64,000 bases of DNA. Origin: Rhodococcus qingshengii (lineage in GTDB: Bacteria > Actinomycetota > Actinomycetes > Mycobacteriales > Mycobacteriaceae). The translations under genes were made by a program, and so were the position numbers. The notes below the pieces were generated by a model. It did no database searches. It was not told the DNA's origin and saw only the letters and a list, made by a program, of their open reading frames with translations. Positions within the stretch are counted from its first letter, which is position 1. Every line of letters starts with the position of its first letter. Of this stretch, positions 1 to 7,733 are shown in pieces. The stretch spans positions 1 to 64,000 of the forward strand of contig NZ_JAJNCL010000018.1 of the NCBI RefSeq assembly GCF_021025955.1, written 5' to 3'.

Positions 1-164
1 ATGGCGGCCACTCGAATGGCTTCCAGGCGAAGGATTTCCGCTGATGCGGCGATGGCGATCTCGCGGACGTCGGTGGGGTGCAGCCGCCACAATCGTCCGC
101 GCACACCAGCAGCGGAGCTGTTGACCACGGCAGTGACAGCGTCGTCGGTGATGTCGATCGTCAT
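1..164 (-). CDS. Left-edge partial protein, possible DUF222/13E12-type, SOS-controlled
   Basis: An ATG at 164 opens a frame that runs off the left edge (54 codons visible, beginning MTIDITDDAV). The visible part is alpha-helical and rich in Ala, Arg and Leu. It fits the N-terminus of the DUF222/13E12 HNH proteins that are common in mycobacteria and rhodococci, several of which belong to the SOS regulon, but the diagnostic HNH end lies outside the window. A G-rich Shine-Dalgarno-like stretch precedes the start. The promoter upstream carries an SOS box, which is the main reason for suspecting this family. The family call is an inference; the reading frame is well supported. Confidence 0.5.
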   Translation of the reverse strand, partial: MTIDITDDAVTAVVNSSAAGVRGRLWRLHPTDVREIAIAASAEILRLEAIRVAA

Positions 165-187
165 GAGAACCCCCCGTTCCACCTCCC

Positions 188-215
188 ATCATACTCGAAC
201 ATACTTTCGAGTCAA
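188..215 (-). promoter_or_regulatory. SOS-type promoter with LexA box in the -35/-10 spacer
   Basis: On the minus strand, -35 TTGACT (215-210) and -10 TATGAT (193-188) are separated by 16 nt. That spacer is filled by TCGAAAGTATGTTCGA (210-195), which differs from the actinobacterial SOS box TCGAAC-N4-GTTCGA at one position. It points at the left-edge gene starting at 164. LexA bound here would block the polymerase, so DNA-damage induction is predicted. Confidence 0.7.
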
Positions 216-709
216 GGACTTTTTGAGAAGGTGCGGTGGGTCCGGCCGTCGCGATTCTGTTGCTCGAGAGCAGATTCCGTCACCGCTCGACTCGTTGGAG
301 GAAGGGGCGAGACCTGGCGCGAGTGCGAGCATGGCGAGGATCGTCTGGTCCAGTCCGGTGGTGAAGAAGATGCCCTGCAGCGGCGACCAGGCGAGAACGA
401 TGGCGATCTCGACGAAGATCCAGATAATCATGGTCAGCCCGGCGGCGGCGTGCAGGCCCCATGCCAGGCGGAACCTGTTGTGCTGAGCGAAGAGTGCGAC
501 GGCTTGGATGCCTCCGACGACGACGCCGAGGAGGATTCCGGGCCAGAAATATGAAGGGAAGACGGTTCCCTCGATCCAGTCCGGAGGCAGGCCCATCCCG
601 CCGCCGATCGTCAGGCCCGCCATCCTACGAGCGCAGGGAGCAGGTTGAGCCACGCGATGGCGGACAGACCGATCCGGAGACCCCGTGGAGGGAGCGATGT
701 GGACGTCAT
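189..709 (-). pseudogene. Small polytopic membrane protein, frameshifted near its N-terminus
   Basis: A good start at 709 (MTSTSLPPRG...) encodes an amphipathic start and first hydrophobic helix, then stops at 611. The neighbouring frame, open from about 653 to 189, carries three more hydrophobic segments (LLGVVVGGIQAVALF, a long helix around GLTMIIWIFVEIAIVLAW, and a third near TTGLDQTILAMLAL). Joining the frames around 620-625 gives one four-helix membrane protein, so a single indel has probably split the gene, or there is a base error. The hydrophilic C-terminal tail runs into the promoter of the next gene and may not be native. Function unknown. Confidence 0.45.
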
Positions 710-730
710 GCCAGGCAACGATAGAGAGGG

Positions 731-1399
731 TCAGTCGAGCCCGTCCATGTTCCTGCGCGTTGCCGCGCTGGCAGCGTCGGCATCACCCGCGACGATGGCT
801 TCCACCAGATCTCGGTGGGCAGCGGCTTCGTCGTCGATCGATTCGGGGTTTCGCGCCGCGACGTCGGTGATCACGTCCAGGGCTGAGTTGCGGAGCGTTT
901 CGATGAATGAATCGAACACCATCGACAACACGCTGTTGTGTGCAGCATTTACCACAGCGCGATGTAGTTCCATGTCAGCGTCGACAAATTCTGTTGGTGT
1001 CGAAGCATTTTCACGGGCTTCGAGTGCCGCCCGTAACATGTCGACGTCGGCGGAAGTTCGACGCATGGCAGCCAGGCGGCCCGCTTCCACTTCCAGAAGT
1101 CTGCGTACTTCGTAGACTTCGCGGCGGTCCGACCGTTTGAGTTCCCGCTCGAGTTCTGTGACCGGAGTCGAGGACATGACGTAGGTGCCGGATCCTTGAT
1201 GAGAGTAGAGCTGTCCCGACGCGATCAGTGCGCGCACGGCTTCCCTGCCGGTCGAACGCCCGACTCCGAGGAGCGTGCTCAGATCCTGCTCGTTCGGGAT
1301 TTTCGTCCCGACCGGCCACTCGCCGTCGCCGATGAGGCGCGCAAGTTCGTCTGCGGCTTTCTGTACCAGTGACTGCTGCTTGACCTGGCGCACTGCCAT
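731..1399 (-). CDS. GntR/FadR-family transcriptional regulator
   Basis: 222 aa. The N-terminal winged helix (about residues 10-75) has the GntR pattern, with IPNEQDLSTLLGVGRSTGREAVRAL as its recognition region. The C-terminal all-helical FCD domain carries the acidic/His metal-binding pattern (DMELHRAVV near 145 and AAHRDLVEAI near 195) typical of FadR-type ligand sensors. It is co-directional with, and 102 nt downstream of, the MFS transporter gene at 1502-2716, so it probably controls uptake or efflux of a small organic acid by that carrier. The ligand is not evident. Confidence 0.85.
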   Translation of the reverse strand: MAVRQVKQQSLVQKAADELARLIGDGEWPVGTKIPNEQDLSTLLGVGRSTGREAVRALIASGQLYSHQGSGTYVMSSTPVTELERELKRSDRREVYEVRRLLEVEAGRLAAMRRTSADVDMLRAALEARENASTPTEFVDADMELHRAVVNAAHNSVLSMVFDSFIETLRNSALDVITDVAARNPESIDDEAAAHRDLVEAIVAGDADAASAATRRNMDGLD

Positions 1400-1477
1400 G
1401 TGTCTGCTCCTGACTGACTCGGTGAACCGCCGTGGAGCGGCCCACCGAGTGACACTTCATGTCCTCCGATGAATCTT

Positions 1478-1496
1478 CAGACTACGGTGCAGTCTG
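1478..1496. repeat. Inverted repeat upstream of the GntR gene
   Basis: CAGACT and AGTCTG are separated by 7 nt, between the transporter stop and the GntR start. It could be an operator for the regulator or a weak terminator of the transporter gene. No T-run follows on either strand. Confidence 0.3.
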
Positions 1497-1501
1497 TCGG
1501 G

Positions 1502-2716
1502 TTATCGAAGGGCGATGACGTCCAGTTCGCGCTCCGTCTCGTCCTCCGGGTCGAGGCGTCGATCGCGCAAGGTGAATGCGATGACGGCTCCGACCAACAG
1601 CACTGCAGTTGTCGCCCCGATCGCCATGCGCGGCCCGTAGTGATCTGCCAGGTAACCGAACAGCGGAGATGCAATGCCTCCCACTGACATTGCGAGTCCG
1701 AGTGTCACCCCACTTGCCGTGCCTGGGCGGTTCGGTAGGTAGTCCTGCGCCAACGTCACCTGTGGCGCGAAGGGCAAGAACATCGCGAATCCGAGACAGA
1801 CGATTCCAAGTTCGGCAATTGCCACGTTCGGAGCCGCGGCGAGCAATGCCAGTGAAGGTACCGCAAGCAGGTAACCAAGTCGGATGGATGCACGTCGACC
1901 ACGACGGTCCGCGAGGACTCCGCCCAGTAGCGTGCCGGCCGCTCCCGCCAAGGTGAAGGAGGACAACACGATTGCTGCACTCGAGGATGATCCGTTCAGT
2001 CCGTTGAGTACGTACGGTGAGACCAACGACAGCGTGGTCACATATGGAATTGACCAACACACCGTTACCAGCACGAGTCGGGTGAACGAGCGCCAATCAT
2101 CTGACACGGGACCGTTCGCTGCTAGCTGCGAACTCAACGACTGGGCTGATTCGGCGTCCGTGCCGGCCGATCGTGATTGGGCGACGATCCACCAAATAGC
2201 CGCTACCACTGCAGGAACTGCGAGCAGGTAGCCGCCGGACAATCCGAGCGAACCGACCACGAGCGTGACGAACGGTGGCGCCAGTGAGGCTCCCAACGTG
2301 CCGCCCACGGAGAACACGCTCATGGCCTTCTGCGAGTGACCTCCAGCTGCGCGTGCCAAATTCGTGGCGGGCGGATGGTATGCGGCAATGCCGATGCCGG
2401 CCAAAGCAATTGCCAGCCAAGTAACGATGTAGGTGGTGCTCATCGCGGCCACGACAATTCCCGTTGCGGCCGTCACAAAACCTGTGGGTACCAGCCAATT
2501 CCGGCTCATTCGATCGACCAGCATGCCGAATGCGGGTTGCACGACACTGGATAGTCCGGTCGCGGCGAGCGTGATTCCGGCAACCGCGGAGTAGGAATAT
2601 CCGCGTTCCAGCATCATGAACGGCAACAGTGCAGGCACAGCCCCCTGGTACAGATCGTTCACGACGTGTGTGCCGGTGAGAAACGCAACTTGCCCCTTCT
2701 TCATCTCCTTGGGCAT
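1502..2716 (-). CDS. MFS transporter, fosmidomycin-resistance (Fsr)-like
   Basis: 404 aa with about 12 hydrophobic segments. The region around residues 110-150 (AAYHPPATNLARAAGGH, then MSVFSVGGTLGASLAP) matches the characteristic HPP / MSxFxxGG motif of the Fsr branch of the major facilitator superfamily. Fsr proteins are proton-driven exporters, and related members take up small substrates. It is followed on the same strand by a GntR regulator. Two starts are possible (2716 or an internal ATG at 2704) and neither has well-spaced Shine-Dalgarno sequence. A long inverted repeat lies just upstream. Substrate unknown. Confidence 0.8.
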   Translation of the reverse strand: MPKEMKKGQVAFLTGTHVVNDLYQGAVPALLPFMMLERGYSYSAVAGITLAATGLSSVVQPAFGMLVDRMSRNWLVPTGFVTAATGIVVAAMSTTYIVTWLAIALAGIGIAAYHPPATNLARAAGGHSQKAMSVFSVGGTLGASLAPPFVTLVVGSLGLSGGYLLAVPAVVAAIWWIVAQSRSAGTDAESAQSLSSQLAANGPVSDDWRSFTRLVLVTVCWSIPYVTTLSLVSPYVLNGLNGSSSSAAIVLSSFTLAGAAGTLLGGVLADRRGRRASIRLGYLLAVPSLALLAAAPNVAIAELGIVCLGFAMFLPFAPQVTLAQDYLPNRPGTASGVTLGLAMSVGGIASPLFGYLADHYGPRMAIGATTAVLLVGAVIAFTLRDRRLDPEDETERELDVIALR

Positions 2717-2731
2717 CCCTTCGTTCAGGTC

Positions 2732-2762
2732 TTCAAGTCCTCAGGTCCTCTGAGGACTTGAA
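2732..2762. repeat. 13-bp perfect inverted repeat upstream of the MFS gene
   Basis: The arms TTCAAGTCCTCAG and CTGAGGACTTGAA flank a 5-nt loop, 15 bp from the transporter start and 63 bp past the end of the WYL regulator gene. It could be an operator for the local GntR protein or the terminator of the WYL gene. No T-tract follows. Confidence 0.55.
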
Positions 2763-2825
2763 ACCTACATGAACCCACCGACGCACGGTTGTGTTGGAGA
2801 CCTGGATCTCATTCGCGACGACTGA

Positions 2826-3800
2826 CTAACTCGCAGCAGTCGCGGCATTGCGGGCGGCGAGTTGTGCGAAAGCGTGGGTCAGTTCTGCCGGGCCGACGAC
2901 ATCGATGTCGGTGTCGAATCGGTTGAAGGAGGCTGCCAGCGCCGTCCAGGACCATGATCCGGCTTCGAGGCTGCACTGGTCGGGGCCAAGATCTTCGACG
3001 GCGCCGTCCTCGACAAAGGGAAGAACATAACTGGCTGGTCGATGGAGAACGACCTTGCCGTGGCACGGCCATTTGTTGATATGTTCCGATCCCTTGAAGC
3101 GTGCGGCCACGTATTCGCTCACGTCACCGCCGGGGATCCCCTTCGGTGTGAACCGCGGGCCGTTCGGGGTGCGTGGAGTGATGCGATCGGCGCGGAAGAT
3201 TCGCCAGTCGTCTCGCTCGAGATCCCACGCGACGAGGTACCAGCGACGCTTGGAGGTCACCAGATGATGTGGCTCCACGCGGCGTGGGGGTGTTATTTCG
3301 ATGTTGTCGGTTGAGTGGCGGTTCGAGTAGTCGAAGCGGAGCACCTCGCGAGCGCGCACCGCTGCGGAAATCGCTACGAGCACCTCAGGGGACACCGAGT
3401 CTGCGTCGCTGGAATCGGCCGAAATCGTGGTGAACGTGAGTGCGTCGAGGCGATGACGCAGACGCGACGGCATCACTTGCCGCACGGTGGTCAGCGCACG
3501 CACTGCGTCCTCTTCGATGCCGACGCCGGTCAGCGTCGCCGCCTGCAGAGCGACTGCCAAGGCGATGACCTGATCGTCGTCGAACAGCAGGGGTGGTAGC
3601 TCGCTGCCGGCGTCGAGTCGGTATCCGCCGTCCGGGCCCATGGTCGCCGCAATGCTGTAACCCATCTCCCGGAGCCGGTCGATGTCGCGGCGGACCGTGC
3701 GGTGGCTGATGTCGAGCCGCTCGGCGAGTAGAGCGCCCGGCCAGTCGCGCCTCGTCTGCAAGAGGGACAGCAGATTCAAGAGCCGAGTGGTGGTCGCCAT
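2826..3800 (-). CDS. YafY-type helix-turn-helix / WYL-domain regulator
   Basis: 324 aa. The N-terminal DeoR-like helix-turn-helix (residues 1-60, ...DISHRTVRRDIDRLREMGYSI) is followed by a WYL domain in the middle (VTSKRRWYLVAWDLERDDWRIFR contains the W-Y-L triplet) and a C-terminal WCX-type extension. WYL regulators are thought to sense small ligands or nucleotides. The gene is transcribed away from the VOC gene at 3903 and shares a 100-bp intergenic region with it, so it probably regulates that gene and itself. Confidence 0.88.
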   Translation of the reverse strand: MATTTRLLNLLSLLQTRRDWPGALLAERLDISHRTVRRDIDRLREMGYSIAATMGPDGGYRLDAGSELPPLLFDDDQVIALAVALQAATLTGVGIEEDAVRALTTVRQVMPSRLRHRLDALTFTTISADSSDADSVSPEVLVAISAAVRAREVLRFDYSNRHSTDNIEITPPRRVEPHHLVTSKRRWYLVAWDLERDDWRIFRADRITPRTPNGPRFTPKGIPGGDVSEYVAARFKGSEHINKWPCHGKVVLHRPASYVLPFVEDGAVEDLGPDQCSLEAGSWSWTALAASFNRFDTDIDVVGPAELTHAFAQLAARNAATAAS

Positions 3801-3902
3801 GTCGTGAGACTACGACGAGTCTAGGACGAAAACAGTCCTATACGGCTGTGAGAGTCGACGTTGTCAGGGAAAACCCGGGCGACGTTCGTACTAGGAGCAG
3901 AC

Positions 3903-4370
3903 ATGAGCATCAAGACAACGACCCACCTCAACTTCCGCGGAGACGCCCGCGCGGCTCTGGAGTTCTACCAGTCCGTCTTCGGTGGCCAGGTCACGATCGC
4001 AACCTACGGCGACTTCGGAATGCCCAAGGATGTGCCTGGCGCTGAGACCATTGTGTTCGGCCAAGTCGAAACCGCGGACGGCTTCAGCGTGATGGCGTAC
4101 GACATCCCAGGACAGTCGGGCGGTTCGACCGCCAATGCCGGCACGACGCACCGCGAGAACGGCACCACGATCACCGACCAACCGTTCTTCGTCTCTGTTC
4201 GCGGTGAATCGCTCGAAGATGTGCGGAGTTACTGGGCCAAACTCTCTGTCGGTGGATCCATCATCGAGGGTCTTGCCGCGGCGGCGTGGAGCCCCGGTTT
4301 CGGCATGCTCACCGATGCGTTCGGGGTGACGTGGATCCTCGACGTTGCTGCCGGCGAAAACCCGGCCTGA
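3903..4370 (+). CDS. VOC/PhnB-like glyoxalase-fold protein
   Basis: 155 aa counted from the ATG at 3903, chosen because AGGAG precedes it at good spacing; an upstream in-frame start at 3861 lacks one. The motif HLNFRGDARAALEFYQSVFGG is that of the PhnB (3-demethylubiquinone-methyltransferase-like) branch of the VOC superfamily, a single-module fold that dimerises. Enzymatic role unknown. It is divergent from the WYL regulator, which probably controls it. Confidence 0.85.
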   Translation: MSIKTTTHLNFRGDARAALEFYQSVFGGQVTIATYGDFGMPKDVPGAETIVFGQVETADGFSVMAYDIPGQSGGSTANAGTTHRENGTTITDQPFFVSVRGESLEDVRSYWAKLSVGGSIIEGLAAAAWSPGFGMLTDAFGVTWILDVAAGENPA

Positions 4371-4385
4371 TCATTCAGACGACAA

Positions 4386-4416
4386 AGCCGCTGGCACCGA
4401 AAGGTGTCCAGCGGCT
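4386..4416 (+). terminator. Stem-loop after the VOC gene
   Basis: AGCCGCTGGCACC pairs with GGTGTCCAGCGGCT (one bulged T) around a GAAA tetraloop, 15 nt after the VOC stop codon. There is no T-run, which is common for actinobacterial terminators. Confidence 0.6.
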
Positions 4417-4588
4417 CCAGCGCGTCGGTGCCCGTCTTGCGCCTCTCGGCAAGTGGCCACTCGAAGTGGCAATTCTGGGGTGGTACCCGGGGCAAAGAAC
4501 CGAACACCGACACCTTCTACAACGAACCTCTACGCAGAGTTATTCCATGCTGACTTGTGCCGCGGTCAATCGTGGTCCTGCTCATCGC

Positions 4589-5389
4589 TCAGCTCCGGCA
4601 GAGCCGGGCGACAACGGCTTCGATTGTCTGAGGTGCGCGTCGTAGCAGTGTTGCCAGGTCATTGGACTCTTCGCTGAAGACCCCTTTGCGAATCAGTGGA
4701 AAGAGGACAGCAAAGGATCCGGTTTCGAGGTCGTCCACCTCTCTGTGCTCGATCGTCCTACCGAGTTCCGCCGAGACCGATTCGGCGAGTTGATCGAAGG
4801 TCCAGGCCGGGCCTCGAAGTTCCCACAACTGCTTGGCGGGAGGGGATGTCAGTGCGATGACTGCTGCTTCGGCGAGATCGGCAATGGAGGAGGTGACCAG
4901 AGAACTTCCCGCGCCGGCGGAAATGATGGGGCCTGATTCCATGTCGTGAATTACTTTGGCAGCAAATGCATCCGAGTAGAGCGCATTGCGGAGAACAGTG
5001 TGGCTCACGCCGATCTCCTGCAGCTCGATTTCCGTAGTGCGATGCCCGGGATCATGCTGCGCTCCCATTGCGCTCGTGTACACGATGTGCTCGACGCCTG
5101 CCGAGACCGCCTCCTGCACAACGGCTTTGTGTTGGGCGATTCTGACATTCGGATCGAGTGCCGGACTCGATACGAACAGTAGACCGTCGATTCCTCTGAA
5201 AGCGGTCCGCAAACTCGCGCGATCCGTGTAATCGCCGATTCGCGTATCGATCCCTCGGCGGCCGAGTGCATCAGCTTGGGTAGTGCTTCGGACCAACGCC
5301 AAAGGTTTCGGTCCGGTCTGTGCCTGCAGGATACTCAGCGCAGCGCCGCCCAAATTTCCGGTGGCTCCGGTGACGAGAAAGTTCTTCAT
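4589..5389 (-). CDS. NmrA/QorB-like NAD(P)-binding protein
   Basis: 266 aa. It opens directly into a Rossmann fold (MKNFLVTGATGNLGG; GxxGxxG), followed by the NmrA-type sequence and IVYTSAMGA at about residue 105. The length and layout match the atypical SDR group that includes NmrA and quinone oxidoreductase QorB. There is no YxxxK catalytic pair in the usual place. It may be a quinone/nitroso reductase or a redox sensor. It has its own transcription unit, convergent with the VOC gene. Confidence 0.82.
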   Translation of the reverse strand: MKNFLVTGATGNLGGAALSILQAQTGPKPLALVRSTTQADALGRRGIDTRIGDYTDRASLRTAFRGIDGLLFVSSPALDPNVRIAQHKAVVQEAVSAGVEHIVYTSAMGAQHDPGHRTTEIELQEIGVSHTVLRNALYSDAFAAKVIHDMESGPIISAGAGSSLVTSSIADLAEAAVIALTSPPAKQLWELRGPAWTFDQLAESVSAELGRTIEHREVDDLETGSFAVLFPLIRKGVFSEESNDLATLLRRAPQTIEAVVARLCRS

Positions 5390-5618
5390 GTACGTACTCC
5401 ATAGTTGGATTCTGTTGAGTGGTCAGATAGGGACTCGGTTATCGCGAGTCCCTATGAAGGCACACAGAATCGCCATCCCAGGGCGGAGTAACAAGTTACT
5501 GCTGCGGATGGTGGTCAGGACGTGCGGCAAGAATGCATTGATGCGACTGTAGCAGGACGAATGAACCGAGCGGCCAGCCTGCATATCGAGATTGCCCGGT
5601 GAGAGGCACGAAAACGGC

Positions 5619-5653
5619 TCAGGCCCCCATCTCGGAGTGCGATGGGGGCCTGA
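5619..5653. terminator. Strong GC-rich terminator hairpin
   Basis: TCAGGCCCCCATC pairs perfectly with GATGGGGGCCTGA across a 9-nt loop, just downstream of the minus-strand aztD-like gene. Confidence 0.8.
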
Positions 5654-5667
5654 CGTGAGGATCTGAA

Positions 5668-6915
5668 TCAGCCAGTGACGCCGGTCATTTCGTTCGGGAT
5701 GTGATCGAGGGTGGTCTCGGTCAGGATGCTGCCGTCCTCGAGGTCGACTGCGATCAGCTTCTTCGACGCGGGGTCGGTGACGTAAGCGGTGTGGTCTTCT
5801 ACGAAGAGCGCCGGCCTGGGCTCTTGCCACTTGGTGGGTTCGGTCCATGCGTCGATGACGGCGATCTTCTTGGTGACGACGCCGGTGTTGGGGTCGATGA
5901 CGTGGATGGCGCCGTCGGTGCCGAGTACCAGGGCCTCGCCATGCGGTCCGCGTCCGAGTGAGCGGAAGGTGTAGCTGGTGCCGAGGTCGACGAGCTTTAG
6001 TTCGGACGTCGTCGTGTTGGTCAGCGAGACCCGTTGCGGACGTTCGAGTTCGGCATCCTTGTCAGTCTTGTAGTCACCCAGCACGATGTCCGACTCCTCC
6101 GAGCCGGCCTGGTTGCCGATGCGGCCGTAAGCATCGGGGCTCTGCACCTTGGTGATCGCTCCGTTCTTGTACACGAGCAAACCGTCTTGGCAGCCCAGCA
6201 CGATGGCTTCGCCGGCAGCGACTGCTTCGCCGTGGACACCGGGGCACTGTTCGTTGTGCAGGATTTCCTTGCGGTCGGCATCGAGGATGGCAATGCCGTT
6301 GCGGGACTCCGAATTTCCGATGGTCGTCAACAGGCTGCCGTCGGCAAGTGCGACCGCAACGCCGTGATGAGGTTCCGGCGTGGTGTACGTCTCGACGCGG
6401 GGTTGGCGCTTTGCCAGTTGCGCCGGATCGAAGATCTCGACGAGTCCCGAGCCGTCGTTGAAGAGGACCGTCTTTCCGGCATGGCGTACAACGTGTCCGG
6501 GTTCGTTGGCTGCGAACTCGACCTCGGACATTGCGGGATCGGCTGTGTAGTAATGGGAATGGTCGCCGTGGGCAGAGGACCACGTGCCGGTGTCGAGCAC
6601 CTTGAACGCCTCACCCGACGAGATCATGACGTGGCGACCGTCGCCGGCCGGGTTGAGTCGCGTGAAGCCGTCGATCTTGGTTTCGCCGACCACGTCGAGC
6701 GAAGTTGCATCCAGCACCAGGACGCCACCGTCGTAGGAGACTGCGAGACGTGGTGTTGCCGAGGCTTGTTCGGTGGGTGCGGACGCGGTTGTCGTGGTGG
6801 TCTCCGACGGGGCCGAGTCCTTGTTGTCGGACGAGCAGCCCGTGACGAGGGCGAGTGAGAGGCCAACTGATGTGGCAAGGGTGAGGCGCCGCGACATGCG
6901 GGTGTTGAGGTGCAT
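5668..6915 (-). CDS. aztD: AztD-like periplasmic zinc metallochaperone lipoprotein
   Basis: 415 aa. A signal peptide with lipobox LVTGCSS (Cys at about residue 27) is followed by a Thr/Ser linker and a beta-propeller-like body. His-rich elements HGDHSHYY, EPHHGVAV, CPGVHGEA and EPRPALFV correspond to motifs I recall for AztD, the chaperone that hands zinc to the AztC solute-binding protein of the AztABC importer. No aztABC genes lie next to it here, so its partner must be encoded elsewhere. A Zur-type box overlaps its promoter, so it is predicted to be induced by zinc starvation. No Shine-Dalgarno precedes the ATG and the -10 lies 7 nt away, so the mRNA is probably leaderless. Confidence 0.72.
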   Translation of the reverse strand: MHLNTRMSRRLTLATSVGLSLALVTGCSSDNKDSAPSETTTTTASAPTEQASATPRLAVSYDGGVLVLDATSLDVVGETKIDGFTRLNPAGDGRHVMISSGEAFKVLDTGTWSSAHGDHSHYYTADPAMSEVEFAANEPGHVVRHAGKTVLFNDGSGLVEIFDPAQLAKRQPRVETYTTPEPHHGVAVALADGSLLTTIGNSESRNGIAILDADRKEILHNEQCPGVHGEAVAAGEAIVLGCQDGLLVYKNGAITKVQSPDAYGRIGNQAGSEESDIVLGDYKTDKDAELERPQRVSLTNTTTSELKLVDLGTSYTFRSLGRGPHGEALVLGTDGAIHVIDPNTGVVTKKIAVIDAWTEPTKWQEPRPALFVEDHTAYVTDPASKKLIAVDLEDGSILTETTLDHIPNEMTGVTG

Positions 6916-6922
6916 GGGTATA

Positions 6923-6952
6923 GATCTACTGCTTAATGTAAATGATTGTCAA
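6923..6952 (-). promoter_or_regulatory. aztD promoter with Zur-type operator
   Basis: On the minus strand, -35 TTGACA (6952-6947) and -10 TAGATC (6928-6923) are 18 nt apart. The imperfect palindrome TGACAATCATTTACA (6951-6937) overlaps the -35 and resembles the actinobacterial Zur box TGAAAATCATTTTCA, with two differences. The ATG is 7 nt past the -10. Confidence 0.65.
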
Positions 6953-7220
6953 AGTCGAGTATGCGAATGTTCGCATGTCGGGCGTGGGCACCGCGCTCGA
7001 GCATTCGCGAGCCGATGACCCCGAACACGAGTTCCCAGAGAGTCGCTCCGATATTGAGCGGCTGAGAACACGCCTGCGTTTCCTTCGCCGCGTACGGAAT
7101 CAGCTGCGTCGAACGCCAGATCGCGACATTGGGTCATGACCTTCTGGTTGCACGGTGTACCGCAGCGATCCGTCTCGGCCGGGACGGTCAGTATTCCCGC
7201 CCAGGTCGGCCGGTGTTCGA

Positions 7221-7670
7221 TTATGTGGGTCCTGATGTCGGCCCGATGTCGAGGACTCCGAATTCGGTGTTGATCAGGAAACCGGAATCGCTCAGTATCG
7301 TTCCGAAGGTCTCCGTCAGGGAGTGTATGGCCGAAGGGCATTCCATGCGCCACAGCGTTGTTGGCTGCCGCACACACGGGGAGCCGAAGGGGCTGCGCCC
7401 GAAGGACGGCGCGTACGAGACGTAGCAGGACCGAGCGACGGCTTCAAGGATCATGTCTTTGGCCCACAGATCCAACCCGAGCAGATTGGCGCCTACGGCG
7501 CTTCGATTTTTCAGAGTCTGCAAGAACTTTCCGGCGGGAGTGCCGGTCTCGTGGGCCGGGGGAGTTGGCCGGACTCTCAGGATTTCGATGATGGGGTGTC
7601 TCGTCTCGAAAACAGAATGCGCAGAGAACTTCTCGATATTCCAGTGCAAGTTGGGTGGCGTGGTCTTCAT
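7221..7670 (-). CDS. Hypothetical protein
   Basis: 149 aa counted from an ATG at 7670. I do not recognise the sequence. The frame has high GC at third codon positions, unlike the opposite-strand frame over the same bases, which supports coding. There is no convincing Shine-Dalgarno sequence. The frame is also open upstream, back to the stop codon of the permease gene, so it could be a remnant of a longer gene. The rest of the 6953-7733 interval shows nothing else that I can name. Confidence 0.3.
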   Translation of the reverse strand: MKTTPPNLHWNIEKFSAHSVFETRHPIIEILRVRPTPPAHETGTPAGKFLQTLKNRSAVGANLLGLDLWAKDMILEAVARSCYVSYAPSFGRSPFGSPCVRQPTTLWRMECPSAIHSLTETFGTILSDSGFLINTEFGVLDIGPTSGPT

Positions 7671-7733
7671 GCACAAGTGGACCCGTGCCTCGCGACGGGG
7701 AAGCCGGTTTGTTGGCTTGAATTGGAGGTTCGT

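Noticed and set aside
1..486. Long plus-strand frame at the left edge
   Set aside because: It lies opposite the SOS-controlled gene and the membrane gene, reads through their promoters, and has no recognisable domain.
6949..7377. 142-aa minus-strand frame upstream of the aztD-like gene
   Set aside because: Overlaps a better-supported frame, composition is shadow-like, and it covers the Zur-boxed promoter region.
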